Positions 46,197-55,540 are shown, numbered from the stretch's first letter. The stretch: 64,000 nt of DNA from Streptomyces sp. WM6386 (GCF_000972385.1 NZ_JXTE01000033.1:1-64000); one strand, 5' to 3'. The notes: generated by a model not told the origin, from the sequence alone. Program-made: numbers and translations.

Positions 46197-48177
46197 GTGC
46201 CCCGATCATCCGGCGTACGACGTCGACGGGCAGCGCCGGATTCCGGGCCGCCGTCTCCGCGTTGCCGGTGCTCGTCCGCAGCAGCCAGACCAGGAGCCGG
46301 GCCGGCAGCCGAGGGTGGAGCGCGGCGGCGTGCCGGATGTGCTCGTGCGGGTCCTCCAGCAGCCTCGCGGCGCCCGCCGCCGACAGCTGGGGGTCGGTCG
46401 CGGCGCGGTACCGCACCTCCTCGTCGGGGTCCCTGCTGAGCCGGTCGACCAGTGCGGGCGTGGACTGCGGGTCGTCCAGGGCCAGTTGGCGCATGCGTGG
46501 GCTCGGGTGGTCGGCGTAACGCAGGAGGCCGTGGCGGGGGAAGTTGGGGTGGCCGCGCGGCCGGTCGGGGGTGCTGAGGCTGCCGGTCCACCACTGCCAC
46601 ACCTCCAGGAGCATGTCGGCGGGCGCGTCGTCGCAGGACTCGGCCAGGAAGAGCTGGACGACACGGTCCTCGTCCCGGGCGAGGCGTGCGACGACGTCCG
46701 GCGGCAGACGGCGGGCGCGGGCGACGCTTCTGCGGATCAGGGGGTGCGAGGAGGCGGCCAGGCGGCGCATGGCGTCCTCGTCCTCGTGCAGGGCGACGAC
46801 CCAGTCGAGGGCCCAGGAGTGCAGGTCCGGGTCGAACTCGAAGTCGATGCGCGCGCGTTGCTCCTCGGTGAGGTCGGCCCGCTCAGCCACGACGTGGCGG
46901 ACGCCGGCTTCGCGGTCCTCGGCGAGGAGGGCGACGAGGTCCGGGTCCAGACGCGGGTTGCGAGCCAGAGAGCGGCGCTCGTCCGACTCGCCGTGCCGTG
47001 CCAGGTGCTCGGCCAGGCCCCGCTCCAGGCGGCACGTCTCCAGTGCCTGGCGCCGGATGTCCCGGACCCCCTGGATCTCCTGGGCTTCGAACACCGCACG
47101 GGGCATGGGGTGTTGCCGATGGTGCAGCAGCCGGGCCCGGACGCGCACGGTGCCGTGCGGATCGACCAGCAGCGCCTCCTGCGCGGCGGCGTCGAGATGG
47201 GGCCAGGCCGTCTGGCAGGCCACGGCCCGCACGCCGCCGTCGGGATCGGCGGTCAGCGCGACCGACAGATCGGTGGGCAAGTACTTGAGGCCCGCCGTCT
47301 GGGAGCGCACGCGCGGGGACGGATCGGCGGCAAGTCTGCGGCAGGTGCCTTCGTCGAGTTCGGCCCAGCGCTCGGCGGCGATCATGGTGAGCAACCACCG
47401 CTGGCGCTCGTCCTGCTCGCCGAGGATCACCCGGTCCCACTGCTCGGGAGTGATGTTCGGCTGATGCTCGGCCGCCCGCATCCGCGTCTTCCAGTCCGGA
47501 TGGGCCAGGGCGGCGTCCAGGGCTTCTGTCGACAGTGCGCTGTACATCGCATACGAAGACCTGTCCACCAGCTGGGACCGCAGCTCCTTCGGGGTGGCCG
47601 CGTTGAGCGAGAGCCCGCTCGCCCAGGCGTCGAGCACCTTCTGCGGGGGCTTCGGCCCCTGGAACAGCGACTCCCAGGCGGCCGCCCGGTCCTCCGCCGT
47701 CTCCCGGCCCGCGAGCCGCGCGGCCTCCTCCTGCCGCTCCCTGATCCGGTCGACGGCGACGAGCCAGACGGCGTGCTCCTCGGTCGTGACGCCCAGCAGG
47801 GTGTCCCCGTCCGGCGACAGGGTGAGGAACTCCGGCTGCCCGGGCCGCTCACCGAGCACCCCGGCGAGGTCCCAGTCGGCGGCGAGCCGGACCCGTATCC
47901 ACTGCCGGGGCGAGCACCCGGCGTCGACGAGGAACACCCCGTCCCCATCGAGGATCCCCGCCTCGGACGCCAGCCGGAACCACTGGGCATTGATCTCTGC
48001 GACCAGGTCGGCCCGGTCGCAGGCCACCGCCACGGTCGGCTCCGCCTCCCACCTGGCGACATGACGCCACGCGAACGGAGGCGGCAACACCTCCTCGACC
48101 CGTCGCTCCCCCACGACCTCCAGCCCGGCCCGCCCCAGCAGTTCTACGAGTTCATCCGTCCCACCCATGATCCCCAT
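46174..48177 (-). CDS. leucine-rich repeat variant (LRV) protein
   Basis: The product is 667 residues. The second half is built of about 24-residue repeats of the type LA.DP.P.VR...A..P.LP..L...L..D (for example RRLAADPSPRVRSQTAGLKYLPTDLSVALTAD cut into two units, ARNPRLDPDLVALLAED, ALDDPQSTPALVDRLSRDPDEEVRYRAA), the LRV solenoid pattern. The first ~240 residues are different and may form a separate domain. It is probably a cytoplasmic scaffold for protein binding. The start is ATG at 48177, with ATG at 48168 as alternative; neither has an ideal ribosome binding site. Confidence 0.75.
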   Translation of the reverse strand: MGIMGGTDELVELLGRAGLEVVGERRVEEVLPPPFAWRHVARWEAEPTVAVACDRADLVAEINAQWFRLASEAGILDGDGVFLVDAGCSPRQWIRVRLAADWDLAGVLGERPGQPEFLTLSPDGDTLLGVTTEEHAVWLVAVDRIRERQEEAARLAGRETAEDRAAAWESLFQGPKPPQKVLDAWASGLSLNAATPKELRSQLVDRSSYAMYSALSTEALDAALAHPDWKTRMRAAEHQPNITPEQWDRVILGEQDERQRWLLTMIAAERWAELDEGTCRRLAADPSPRVRSQTAGLKYLPTDLSVALTADPDGGVRAVACQTAWPHLDAAAQEALLVDPHGTVRVRARLLHHRQHPMPRAVFEAQEIQGVRDIRRQALETCRLERGLAEHLARHGESDERRSLARNPRLDPDLVALLAEDREAGVRHVVAERADLTEEQRARIDFEFDPDLHSWALDWVVALHEDEDAMRRLAASSHPLIRRSVARARRLPPDVVARLARDEDRVVQLFLAESCDDAPADMLLEVWQWWTGSLSTPDRPRGHPNFPRHGLLRYADHPSPRMRQLALDDPQSTPALVDRLSRDPDEEVRYRAATDPQLSAAGAARLLEDPHEHIRHAAALHPRLPARLLVWLLRTSTGNAETAARNPALPVDVVRRMIGALTAGAAD

Positions 48178-48192
48178 ACTGCCCGAGGCGGC

Positions 48193-49884
48193 TCAGCCCT
48201 CGGCCCCGACCGACACCCCGGAGTCGTCCAGCCGGACCCGCACCTCGCCTCCCGCACGCCAGCGGACCGTCAACTCGCCCGCTCCATCGGCCCGTACGGT
48301 CACGGCCTCGTCCAGCGGTACGGGATCCGCCTCGCCGGTGAGCCGGACGAGCGCGACGAAGAGCGTCCCGCCCTCGCCGGTGACACCGGTCAGCGCCCCG
48401 TCGAGACCGACAGCGGGCAACTCCTGCGCCAGTACACCGTCCCGAGCCGCCCACCCGGTGACCCGCACCGGCGTCCCGGGCTCGGCTCCGGACACCAGAT
48501 GGGCCCGCACCTCCACGGCCCCACGCGCCAGCACCACGCTGGTCACCCGCGCTCCCCCACCGGCCGCATGCCGCGACGCCACCCACCCGTCGCCCACCCC
48601 GAGCGGCTCGATGTCGGTACGGCTCGGATCGTCGCCGACGATCACACTGTTGTCGTAGGACGGTGAGGGCGCCGTCACCGTGGAGTACGCGAGGCGCGTG
48701 TAGTACGGGTCGTAGCGGACGTCCTCGCTGCCGTGGTTGTGGAGGCGGACCAGACCGTCCGAACTGGTCGACTGGATGAGCCAGTTCGGGGCGGCGACCG
48801 GTCGGACCTCGTCCGCGCGCTCGACCGGGGACGGCTCCTCCTCTGCCGTCCACACCTCGTGCTCCGGTGGGAGGAGCAGACCGAGGAAGGCCTTGCTCGC
48901 CCAGTACGGGGAGGCGGGGCCCGAATAGCCCTGGAGGACGGCGGAGTCGGGGCCGTGCCAGCCGAGGGTCAGCAGGCCGTCGGAGTTCACCGCGCCCCGG
49001 TCGAGGAAGTACTTCAGCGCCCCGGACGCCAGCCGCCGCGTCTGCCCCGGCGTGAGCGGGGTACGGCCGGTCAGGGCGCCCAACCACAGGGGGGCCGTCG
49101 TGGCGAAACGATAAGTCAGTGAGCGACCCTGGTGCGTGGGGGCGCCGTCGCCGCCGAACAGGCGGGCGTAGTCGGCGAGGTGGGCCTCCAAACGTTCACC
49201 GTATGCAGTCGACAGCCGACTGTCGTCGGCGAACCAGGCGTGCAACACCGGATACAGGTGCATCGCCCAGCCGTTGTAGTAGTCGAACTTGCGACCCTCG
49301 CCGTCGGTGTACCAACCCCCGCCGACGTACCATTCCTCGATCCGCTCAAGACCGCGGTCGATCGCCTTGCGCGAGGCCTCGGGCTCGTGGCCGATCTCCT
49401 GGAGGAAGCCGCCGACGGTGACGGGGAACAACTCCCAGTTGCAGGGCCAGGCCTCGGCGGTCAGTGCGTCGCCGAGCCAGGAAGCGGCCCGCTGGCGCAC
49501 CCTGTCGTCCAGCCGGTCCCACAGCAGCGGGCGCGTCAGCCGCAGCGCCACGGCGATCGACGCCGCCTCCACCAGCGGCTGGCTGCGATCCTCGATACGC
49601 GGCCAGACGCCGGACACACCGGCCGCGAGGCCGTCGGCATAGCGCTGGAGGGCGGTCTCGTCCTGACGGAAGGCGGCCAGCAGGATCGTACGGGCGTACC
49701 CCTCCAGTCCGTCGGAGAGCCGCCCCGACCAGCTGGTGCGGTCGCCGGGGAAGTAGTAGAGGGCACCGCCCTCGGCGGCGTACGGCTCCGTAGCGGCGAG
49801 CAAGCCGTCGGCCACGGCCTCCCAGTGGGCACGGGTGTATCCGGTGTACGGGCTACGGATGCGGTCGTCGGGAGGGAGATGCAT
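48193..49884 (-). CDS. DUF2264 domain protein
   Basis: The product is 563 residues and matches the DUF2264 family: SPYTGYTRAHWEAVADGLLAA, WPRIEDRSQPLVEAASIAVALRL, NWELFPVTVGGFL, YTDGEGRKFDYYNGWAMHLYPV and SLTYRFATTAPLW. The fold is an (alpha/alpha)-barrel with a C-terminal beta domain, as in polysaccharide lyases and hydrolases acting on uronic acid sugars. There is no signal peptide, so it is cytoplasmic. Its place beside a rhamnogalacturonan acetylesterase and lyase suggests work on unsaturated or rhamnosylated oligosaccharides. The ATG at 49884 is chosen. Confidence 0.82.
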   Translation of the reverse strand: MHLPPDDRIRSPYTGYTRAHWEAVADGLLAATEPYAAEGGALYYFPGDRTSWSGRLSDGLEGYARTILLAAFRQDETALQRYADGLAAGVSGVWPRIEDRSQPLVEAASIAVALRLTRPLLWDRLDDRVRQRAASWLGDALTAEAWPCNWELFPVTVGGFLQEIGHEPEASRKAIDRGLERIEEWYVGGGWYTDGEGRKFDYYNGWAMHLYPVLHAWFADDSRLSTAYGERLEAHLADYARLFGGDGAPTHQGRSLTYRFATTAPLWLGALTGRTPLTPGQTRRLASGALKYFLDRGAVNSDGLLTLGWHGPDSAVLQGYSGPASPYWASKAFLGLLLPPEHEVWTAEEEPSPVERADEVRPVAAPNWLIQSTSSDGLVRLHNHGSEDVRYDPYYTRLAYSTVTAPSPSYDNSVIVGDDPSRTDIEPLGVGDGWVASRHAAGGGARVTSVVLARGAVEVRAHLVSGAEPGTPVRVTGWAARDGVLAQELPAVGLDGALTGVTGEGGTLFVALVRLTGEADPVPLDEAVTVRADGAGELTVRWRAGGEVRVRLDDSGVSVGAEG

Positions 49885-49933
49885 GGTCTCTCTTTCGGTT
49901 CTTTGGAAACGTCCGGTGCGCACCGCGCCCCTC

Positions 49934-49962
49934 AAGGGGCGCGGGGAACTGCGCGACCAGCC
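49934..49962 (+). repeat. intergenic repeat, copy 2 (first copy at 9324)
   Basis: The 29 bases are identical to 9324-9352. Here the preceding bases make a perfect hairpin GCGCCCCT-CA-AGGGGCGC (49925-49942). It lies between the DUF2264 gene and the acetylesterase gene, both on the minus strand. Confidence 0.75.
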
Positions 49963-50048
49963 CCCACCGGCCCGCGGCGTCTCACGGCTCAGCAAGCGCG
50001 GCGAACAGGCCTGGGGCGCCCCGGTTCCGGTCGAGGCGCCCCAGGGGC

Positions 50049-51095
50049 TCATCCCACCCGCACCAGGCCTTTCGGCACCAGGTGCTGGGCGAGGAGTTCG
50101 TCGCGGACGAGGCCGGCGTACACCGTGGCCCCGTGCACGGAGGTGTGCGTGTTGTCCCGCTTCTCGTTGTAGAGGTAAATCGCCTTGGAACCCTCGACTC
50201 CCAAGGACTCCACGAGCGACTTCGTCCTCGCCGTCAAGTCGATCAGCGGGACGTCCTGCGCGGCGGCGACCGAGCGGGTGACTGCGGGGTGGTCGACGCC
50301 GAGGCCGTTGACCAGGAGTGCGGTGTTGTTGTTCAGGGTGCCGTCGGAGTTGAACCAGCGTCGCACGATCGGCGTCACGAGGACAGGCTCACCGCCCTTT
50401 TCCCGGATACCCGCGACCAGTGTCTCCAGGTTCGTCCGGTAGGTCACCTCGTCGGTGGTCTTGTCGTTGTGGGCGAGCTGGACCAGGACGAGGTCGCCGC
50501 GGCGGATCAACGGCTGGACGGTGGCGAACAGTTGAGGATTGGACAGGTAGGTCACCGTGCTCTCGCCGGAGTCGGCGTAGTTGGCGACGGAGAGGCCCTT
50601 GCGGAGGTACTGGGGCAACTGCTGGCCCCAGCCGGAGTACGGGTCGCCGGGCTGGTCGCAGACCGTGGAGTCGCCGACGAGGAAGATCTGGCGGGCGTGC
50701 CGGGCGGGGGTGACCTTGATACCGGCGAGCGCGGGGGCCGAGCCGCCGAGCACGAGGTCCAGGCCGGGGGTGCCCTCGGCGCCGGTGGGTTCGCCCTCGG
50801 GGGTGCGGACGTTCACGGTGAAGCTGCGGGCGGTCCGCTCGCCGGCCGCGACGGCGGTCTCGGGGAGCAGGGAACGCCGGGTCTCACCGCTGACGCTCGT
50901 GCTCGATTCGGCGTCGCCGCCGAGGAGGACCTTCACGTCGTACGTGCCCGCCGGGACGTCGAAGTGACAGGCGGTGGCGGTGCAGTTCTCGAGGCCGAGC
51001 GGGCGGTGCCGCTCGGCTGCGGCGTGGGCCGGGACGGCGGTCAGTGCGGTGCTCAGTGCGACCGTCGCCAGCAGGGCGAGGTTGAAACGTCTCAT
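50049..51095 (-). CDS. rhamnogalacturonan acetylesterase, SGNH/CE12 type
   Basis: The product is 348 residues. A signal peptide ends at AVPAHA/AA. About 90 residues of a beta-sandwich domain (GTYDVKVLLGGD) come first, then the SGNH hydrolase. Block I is IFLVGDSTVCD with the nucleophilic serine, block III is QLAHNDKT, and block V is DNTHTSVHGA with the catalytic histidine. The family removes acetyl groups from rhamnogalacturonan-I, opening it to lyases. It is divergent from the PL4 lyase across about 200 bases with operator-like palindromes. The start is ATG at 51095. Confidence 0.88.
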   Translation of the reverse strand: MRRFNLALLATVALSTALTAVPAHAAAERHRPLGLENCTATACHFDVPAGTYDVKVLLGGDAESSTSVSGETRRSLLPETAVAAGERTARSFTVNVRTPEGEPTGAEGTPGLDLVLGGSAPALAGIKVTPARHARQIFLVGDSTVCDQPGDPYSGWGQQLPQYLRKGLSVANYADSGESTVTYLSNPQLFATVQPLIRRGDLVLVQLAHNDKTTDEVTYRTNLETLVAGIREKGGEPVLVTPIVRRWFNSDGTLNNNTALLVNGLGVDHPAVTRSVAAAQDVPLIDLTARTKSLVESLGVEGSKAIYLYNEKRDNTHTSVHGATVYAGLVRDELLAQHLVPKGLVRVG

Positions 51096-51152
51096 TCGAG
51101 GCTCCTACGACACACGACAAGGCCTGGCGGCTGGACCGTACCCCTATCGGCA

Positions 51153-51223
51153 AGCGCTTTCTAGACCTCGGGGCGATTTCACAAGATTGCCAACCTCCAG
51201 CAAGCGAAAGCCCTTTCGCGAAA
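51153..51223. promoter_or_regulatory. palindromes between acetylesterase and PL4 lyase genes
   Basis: AAGCGCTT (51153-51160, inside GCAAGCGCTTTC) has the CG-centred LacI operator form. CGAAAG-CC-CTTTCG (51205-51218) is a perfect inverted repeat, and TTTCGCGAAA (51214-51223) is a perfect palindrome overlapping it. They lie in the divergent promoter region and are good candidates for substrate-responsive control. Confidence 0.5.
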
Positions 51224-51292
51224 TCGATTCAACTGTCACCCTCGCTCTCACCCGCATCACCCCCACATGTCCTCGAAGGAGGCACCCCCCCC

Positions 51293-52975
51293 ATGTCCGG
51301 ATCCGCTACGAACAGACCGGTCCGCCGCCGCACCTTCGTCCTCGGTACGGCGGCCGCCGCCGGATCGGCCGCGCTCGCCGGACCGCTCGCCGAGACGGCC
51401 TCGGCCGCGACCTTCGGCTACTCCGACGACGGCTCGAACTACGTCGTCGACACCGGCGCCAACCTCGTCTTCAAGGTCAGCAAGACCAACGGCGACCTCA
51501 CCTCGCTCGTCTACCGCGGCACGCAGTACCAGGGCTACGGCGGCAAGAACTCACACATCGAGTCCGGCCTCGGCACCTCCACCGTGAGCATCAAGCAGTC
51601 CGGTACGACGATCCTGATCTCGGTCACGTACGGCACGCTCAAGCACTACTACGCGGCCCGCAGCGGCGAGAACAACGTCTACCTGTGGACCAACAAGGCC
51701 GACACCTCGGTCAGCGCGACCCGCTACATCCTGCGTGTGAACGCGGGCAAGTTCCTCAACGACGAGTCCGACTCCTACACCTACGCGCCCACCACCATCG
51801 AGGCCTCGGACGTCTTCGCGAAGTCCGACGGCCAGACCCGCTCGAAGCACTACACGAAGTCCCGGGTCATCGACTACAACTACGTCGGCTGGACCACCGG
51901 CAGCGTCGGCCTGTACATCGTCCGCTCCAACCACGAGAAGGCCTCCGGCGGCCCGTTCTACCGCTCCCTCCTGCGCCACCAGAGCGCGGACGGCGGCGGC
52001 CTGTACGAGATCCTGTACTACGGCGAGAACCAGACGGAGGCCCAGCGCTTCGGCCTCCAGGGCCCCTACGTCATCGCCTTCACCGACGGCGGCGCCCCCT
52101 CCTCCGCGCTGTACCCGGGGACCCTCACCACCTCGTGGGCCGACTCGCTCGGCATCTCCGGCTACGTCCCCGCGAGCGGCCGGGGCAAGGTCGCGGGCGT
52201 CGGCATCACCGGCCGGAACACGGCGTACGCCTACACGGTCGGGCTCGCCAACTCCGCCGCCCAGTACTGGGGTTCGGCACGGTCGTCGGACGGCTACTTC
52301 TCCATCGGGGGTGTCCTTCCGGGGACGTACACGCTGACCGTCTTCAAGGGCGAACTGGCCGTCTACACCGGCTCGGTGAGCGTCGGCGCGGGCGGCACGA
52401 CCACCCTCAACTCCCTCGCGATCCCCTCCTCGAACGACCCGAGCAACGCGGGCGCGATCTGGCGCATCAACGACTGGAACGGCACGCCGAGCGGCTTCAA
52501 GAACGCCGATCTGATGACGTACGCCCATCCGTCCGACGTCCGCGCCGCCTCCTGGACCGGCAACGTCGTCATCGGCAGCGGCACCGAGACCTCGGCCTTC
52601 CCCTGCTATCTGTGGAAGGACGTCAACAGCGGGATCATCGTCTACTTCAAGCTGACGGCCGCCCAGGCCGCCGCCGCGCACACCCTGCGCATCGGCGTGA
52701 CGACGGCCTACGCCAACGGCCGTCCGCAGGTCGTCATCAACGACACCTGGACGTCCGCCGTCCCCTCGCCGCCCACCCAGCCGAGCACCCGGTCGCTGAC
52801 CGTGGGCTCGTACCGGGGCAACAACCAGACCTTCACCTACAGCGTGCCGGCGTCCGCCTGGCTGACGGACACCAGCGCCTACAACACGCTGAAGATCTAC
52901 GTGGCGAGCGGTTCGGGGTCGACGTCCTTCCTCAGTGCGGGTACGTCGATCGACGCGATCGACCTGCTGACCTGA
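51293..52975 (+). CDS. rhamnogalacturonan lyase, PL4 family
   Basis: The product is 560 residues. A twin-arginine signal (RRRTFVLGTAAAAGSAALAG) directs it out of the cell. The catalytic beta-sandwich (about 40-310) has the blocks SRVIDYNYVGWTTGSVGLYIV and RSNHEKASGGPFYR, where the histidine probably matches the catalytic histidine of fungal RGL4. A lysine in SKHYTKSR may be the partner. An FnIII-like domain (VLPGTYTLTVFKGELAV) and a C-terminal CBM-like jelly roll (AIWRINDWNGTPSGFKNAD to ASGSGSTSFL) complete the PL4 layout. It cleaves the rhamnogalacturonan-I backbone by beta-elimination. AAGGAGG precedes the ATG at 51293. Confidence 0.88.
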   Translation: MSGSATNRPVRRRTFVLGTAAAAGSAALAGPLAETASAATFGYSDDGSNYVVDTGANLVFKVSKTNGDLTSLVYRGTQYQGYGGKNSHIESGLGTSTVSIKQSGTTILISVTYGTLKHYYAARSGENNVYLWTNKADTSVSATRYILRVNAGKFLNDESDSYTYAPTTIEASDVFAKSDGQTRSKHYTKSRVIDYNYVGWTTGSVGLYIVRSNHEKASGGPFYRSLLRHQSADGGGLYEILYYGENQTEAQRFGLQGPYVIAFTDGGAPSSALYPGTLTTSWADSLGISGYVPASGRGKVAGVGITGRNTAYAYTVGLANSAAQYWGSARSSDGYFSIGGVLPGTYTLTVFKGELAVYTGSVSVGAGGTTTLNSLAIPSSNDPSNAGAIWRINDWNGTPSGFKNADLMTYAHPSDVRAASWTGNVVIGSGTETSAFPCYLWKDVNSGIIVYFKLTAAQAAAAHTLRIGVTTAYANGRPQVVINDTWTSAVPSPPTQPSTRSLTVGSYRGNNQTFTYSVPASAWLTDTSAYNTLKIYVASGSGSTSFLSAGTSIDAIDLLT

Positions 52976-52982
52976 CCTGACG

Positions 52983-54392
52983 TCAGGTCCCGCGCGTCCA
53001 CTGCTGGTTGGTCGCTCCGTTGCACGTGTACGTGATGATCGCGGCGGAGTTGGCGGTGGACGCGCCGTTCACGTCCAGGCACTCTCCGGTAGCGCGGGCC
53101 TTGACCAGCCAGTAGTTGCCGGAAGCGGTGAGACTCCACTGCTGGGTGGTCGCGCCGCCGCAGTTCTCCTGGGTGACGTCGGTGGAGTTCTCCTGGAGGC
53201 ACAGGGAGCTGCCGCGGCCGACGAGTTGGTAGTAGCCGGTACCGAGGTCCTTGAACCAGAACTTCTGGTTGCCGCCGCTGTTGCAGGTGTACTGGGCGAG
53301 GGCGATGCCCTGCCACAGGGACTGGTTCGGTACGTCGACGCACTTCGCACTGTTGCGGGCGATCAGGGTGTTGTACGTCGCGCTCGTCCCGGAGATCGTC
53401 CCGGCGGCCGTGTCGACGGTGACCTCGGGGTACCAGGACATCGACATCGTGGTGGAGCTCGGGAAGGTCAACGGCAGCCACACGTAACGGGAGTCGTTGA
53501 CGGTGCCGCCGAAGGAGTTGCCCCAGCGGTCGCCCATGTAGAGGTACGAGGTGCCCGAAGTGCCCTGCACGGGAAGGACGTACGCGGTCTGCGAGTTGTA
53601 GGTCGTGGAGTCGCCGACGTTCGCCATCGACGTCCACGGGCCGGCGAGCGAGGTCGCGGTGGCGTACTGCTGCTGGTTGGCGCTCCAGCCGGTCGCGCCC
53701 GAAGTCAGCATGAAGTACACGCCGCCCCGCTTGAACAGGGCCGGGGCCTCGCGGTGACCGCCCGCCCAGGGGTTGGCGACCAGGCTGTCGATGGCGGTGT
53801 AGGCGGAGTTGAGCTTGTAGATGTGCAGGTCGTAGTTCTCGTTGGCGGCGGACACCATGTAGCCGGTGCCGTCCGTGTCCACGAACGTCGTGATGTCACG
53901 GGACATGTGGGTGCCGAGCGGACGGAAGCTGCCCTGGTAGGTGTAGTTGCCGTCGACGGTGTCGGAGACGGCGACGGCGGCGCGGGCCTCGCTGTAGTCG
54001 GTGCCGTTCTCCTTGTGCATCCACATCACGAACTTGCCGGTGGACGCGTTGTACATGACCTTGGGCCGCTCGATGTAGGCGGTGCCCAGCTCCGAGGCGC
54101 TGGACTGGGTCAGGACGTTGTTCCTGAACTCCCAGTTCTTCAGGTCGGTGGAGCGGTAGGCGGAGACGTACCGGAAGGTGTTGTCGGAGTTGCGGTTCTC
54201 TCCGAACCAGTAGTAGTACGACCCGACCTTGATGACCCCGCCGCCGTGGGCGTGCAGGGCGCCTCCCGAACTGTCCGTGAACTGGACGCCGTTGGGGATC
54301 TTCAGGGCGGCGGCCTGGGCCGGACCCGCGGTGACCAGGGCGCCTGCCAGTGCCAGACAGAGGGCGAGCAGTACCGCGTACGCACGTCTCAT
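52983..54392 (-). CDS. GH43_24-type exo-galactanase with CBM13
   Basis: The product is 469 residues. A signal peptide ends near GPAQA/AA. The beta-propeller domain opens AHGGGVIKVGSYYYWFGENR and has YIERPKVMYNASTGKFVMWMH, the subfamily 24 pattern, which lacks the usual GH43 base aspartate at the start. Known members are exo-beta-1,3-galactanases that act on arabinogalactan. A ricin-type beta-trefoil (CBM13) fills about 342-469 with three QxW-like units (NQKFW, TQQW, NQQW). The ATG overlaps the stop of the GH43_26 gene upstream (ATGA), so the two are coupled. GGAGG lies seven bases upstream. Confidence 0.87.
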   Translation of the reverse strand: MRRAYAVLLALCLALAGALVTAGPAQAAALKIPNGVQFTDSSGGALHAHGGGVIKVGSYYYWFGENRNSDNTFRYVSAYRSTDLKNWEFRNNVLTQSSASELGTAYIERPKVMYNASTGKFVMWMHKENGTDYSEARAAVAVSDTVDGNYTYQGSFRPLGTHMSRDITTFVDTDGTGYMVSAANENYDLHIYKLNSAYTAIDSLVANPWAGGHREAPALFKRGGVYFMLTSGATGWSANQQQYATATSLAGPWTSMANVGDSTTYNSQTAYVLPVQGTSGTSYLYMGDRWGNSFGGTVNDSRYVWLPLTFPSSTTMSMSWYPEVTVDTAAGTISGTSATYNTLIARNSAKCVDVPNQSLWQGIALAQYTCNSGGNQKFWFKDLGTGYYQLVGRGSSLCLQENSTDVTQENCGGATTQQWSLTASGNYWLVKARATGECLDVNGASTANSAAIITYTCNGATNQQWTRGT

Positions 54393-55465
54393 GACGCAAC
54401 CTCCGTGTCCGTGGCGGTGTCCGCCACCGGTATGCCGAAGTTCGGAGTGCCGTCCGCGTTCCATCCCAGCTTCTGGACGCGGGTGTGCCGGTTGGGGTCG
54501 TGCAGCGGGTCGCCGACGATCTCCTTGTACTGGCGGGCGTGGTAGACGAGGACGTCGCTGCGACCGTCCTCGGCGACGGTGAAGCTGTTGTGGCCGGGGC
54601 CGTACTGCTTCGTGGTGTCGTTGCTGGTGAAGACCGGGGTGGGCGACTTGGACCAGTTGGCGGGGTCCATGAGGTCGGCGTCCGCGTCGGCGGTCAGCAG
54701 GCCCATGCAGTAGTTGAAGTCGGTGGCGCTGGCCGAGTACGACATGAACAGCCGGCCGTTGCGGGCGATGACCGAGGGGCCCTCGTTGACCTTGTAGCCG
54801 ATGCACTCCCAGTCGTACTCGGGGGTGGACAGGCGTACTTGAGGGCCCGTCAGGGTCCATGGGTTCGCCATCTTCGACAGCCACAGCGCGGTGTTGTTGC
54901 CCATGCCGGGCTCGTGCTGGGCCCAGGCGAGGTAGCGGCTGCCGCGGTGGGTGAAGGTGGTGGCGTCCAGGGAGAAGGTCTCCCAGGCCGTCTTCAGCTG
55001 GCCGCGCTCGACCCACGTCCCCTGGAACGGGTTGGGGTCGGCGTTCTCCAGGACCCAGATGCGGATGTCCCAGACGCTCTCGGCGGGTGCGGAGGCGAAG
55101 TAGATGTACCACTTGCCGCCGATGCGGTGGATCTCCGGCGCCCAGATGTGGGCGCCCATGGGGCCGGTCGCGTGCTTGGTCCAGATGACCGACTCGGGTG
55201 CGGTCGCCAGCCCGTTCAGGGTGCGGGAGCGGCGCAGGATGATCCGGTCGTACTCGGGGGCGGTGGCGGTGAAGTAGTAGTGGCCGTCGGAGTGACGGTG
55301 GATGTGGGGGTCGGCGCGGTTGCGGACGAGCGGGTTCACGAACGGGGGTGTCTTCTTCGGGCTCGGAGCGGCTGCGGCGACGGTGGGGGTCACGGCCAGG
55401 GCGCCCGCGGCCAGGGCGCCTTTCAGCAGCAGTCGCCTGTCGGGGACGTCGGGAGTGCGGCTCAT
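54389..55465 (-). CDS. GH43_26-type alpha-L-arabinofuranosidase
   Basis: The product is 358 residues. A Tat-type signal (DRRLLLKGALAAGALAVT) is present. The five-bladed propeller has the base aspartate in NRADPHIHRHSDGHYYFT, a middle aspartate region in SLDATTFTHRG, and the acid glutamate in VNEGPSVIARNG. It resembles the secreted exo-1,5-alpha-L-arabinofuranosidases of Streptomyces. It would release arabinose from arabinan side chains of pectin. It leads the two-gene operon with the GH43_24 enzyme. The ATG at 55465 is chosen over a longer frame because the signal peptide starts there. Confidence 0.88.
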   Translation of the reverse strand: MSRTPDVPDRRLLLKGALAAGALAVTPTVAAAAPSPKKTPPFVNPLVRNRADPHIHRHSDGHYYFTATAPEYDRIILRRSRTLNGLATAPESVIWTKHATGPMGAHIWAPEIHRIGGKWYIYFASAPAESVWDIRIWVLENADPNPFQGTWVERGQLKTAWETFSLDATTFTHRGSRYLAWAQHEPGMGNNTALWLSKMANPWTLTGPQVRLSTPEYDWECIGYKVNEGPSVIARNGRLFMSYSASATDFNYCMGLLTADADADLMDPANWSKSPTPVFTSNDTTKQYGPGHNSFTVAEDGRSDVLVYHARQYKEIVGDPLHDPNRHTRVQKLGWNADGTPNFGIPVADTATDTEVAS

Positions 55466-55500
55466 ACGGACTGCCTCTCGGATGGGGGTGTCCTGAGAGT

Positions 55501-55540
55501 GATGTTCGATATTGAGAACATCTGTTGTTATTGCGAACAG
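55501..55540. promoter_or_regulatory. tandem inverted repeats before the GH43 operon
   Basis: GATGTTC (55501-55507) and GAACATC (55516-55522) form a perfect 7-bp inverted repeat with an 8-base AT-rich spacer. A second, weaker repeat, CTGTT (55522-55526) with AACAG (55536-55540), follows, with centres about 20 bp apart. The pattern GTTC-N8-GAAC fits an IclR- or GntR-type dimer site. A LacI-like AAGGCGCTTTCT lies nearby at about 55595. It sits between the divergent GH43_26 and surface-protein genes. Confidence 0.55.
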
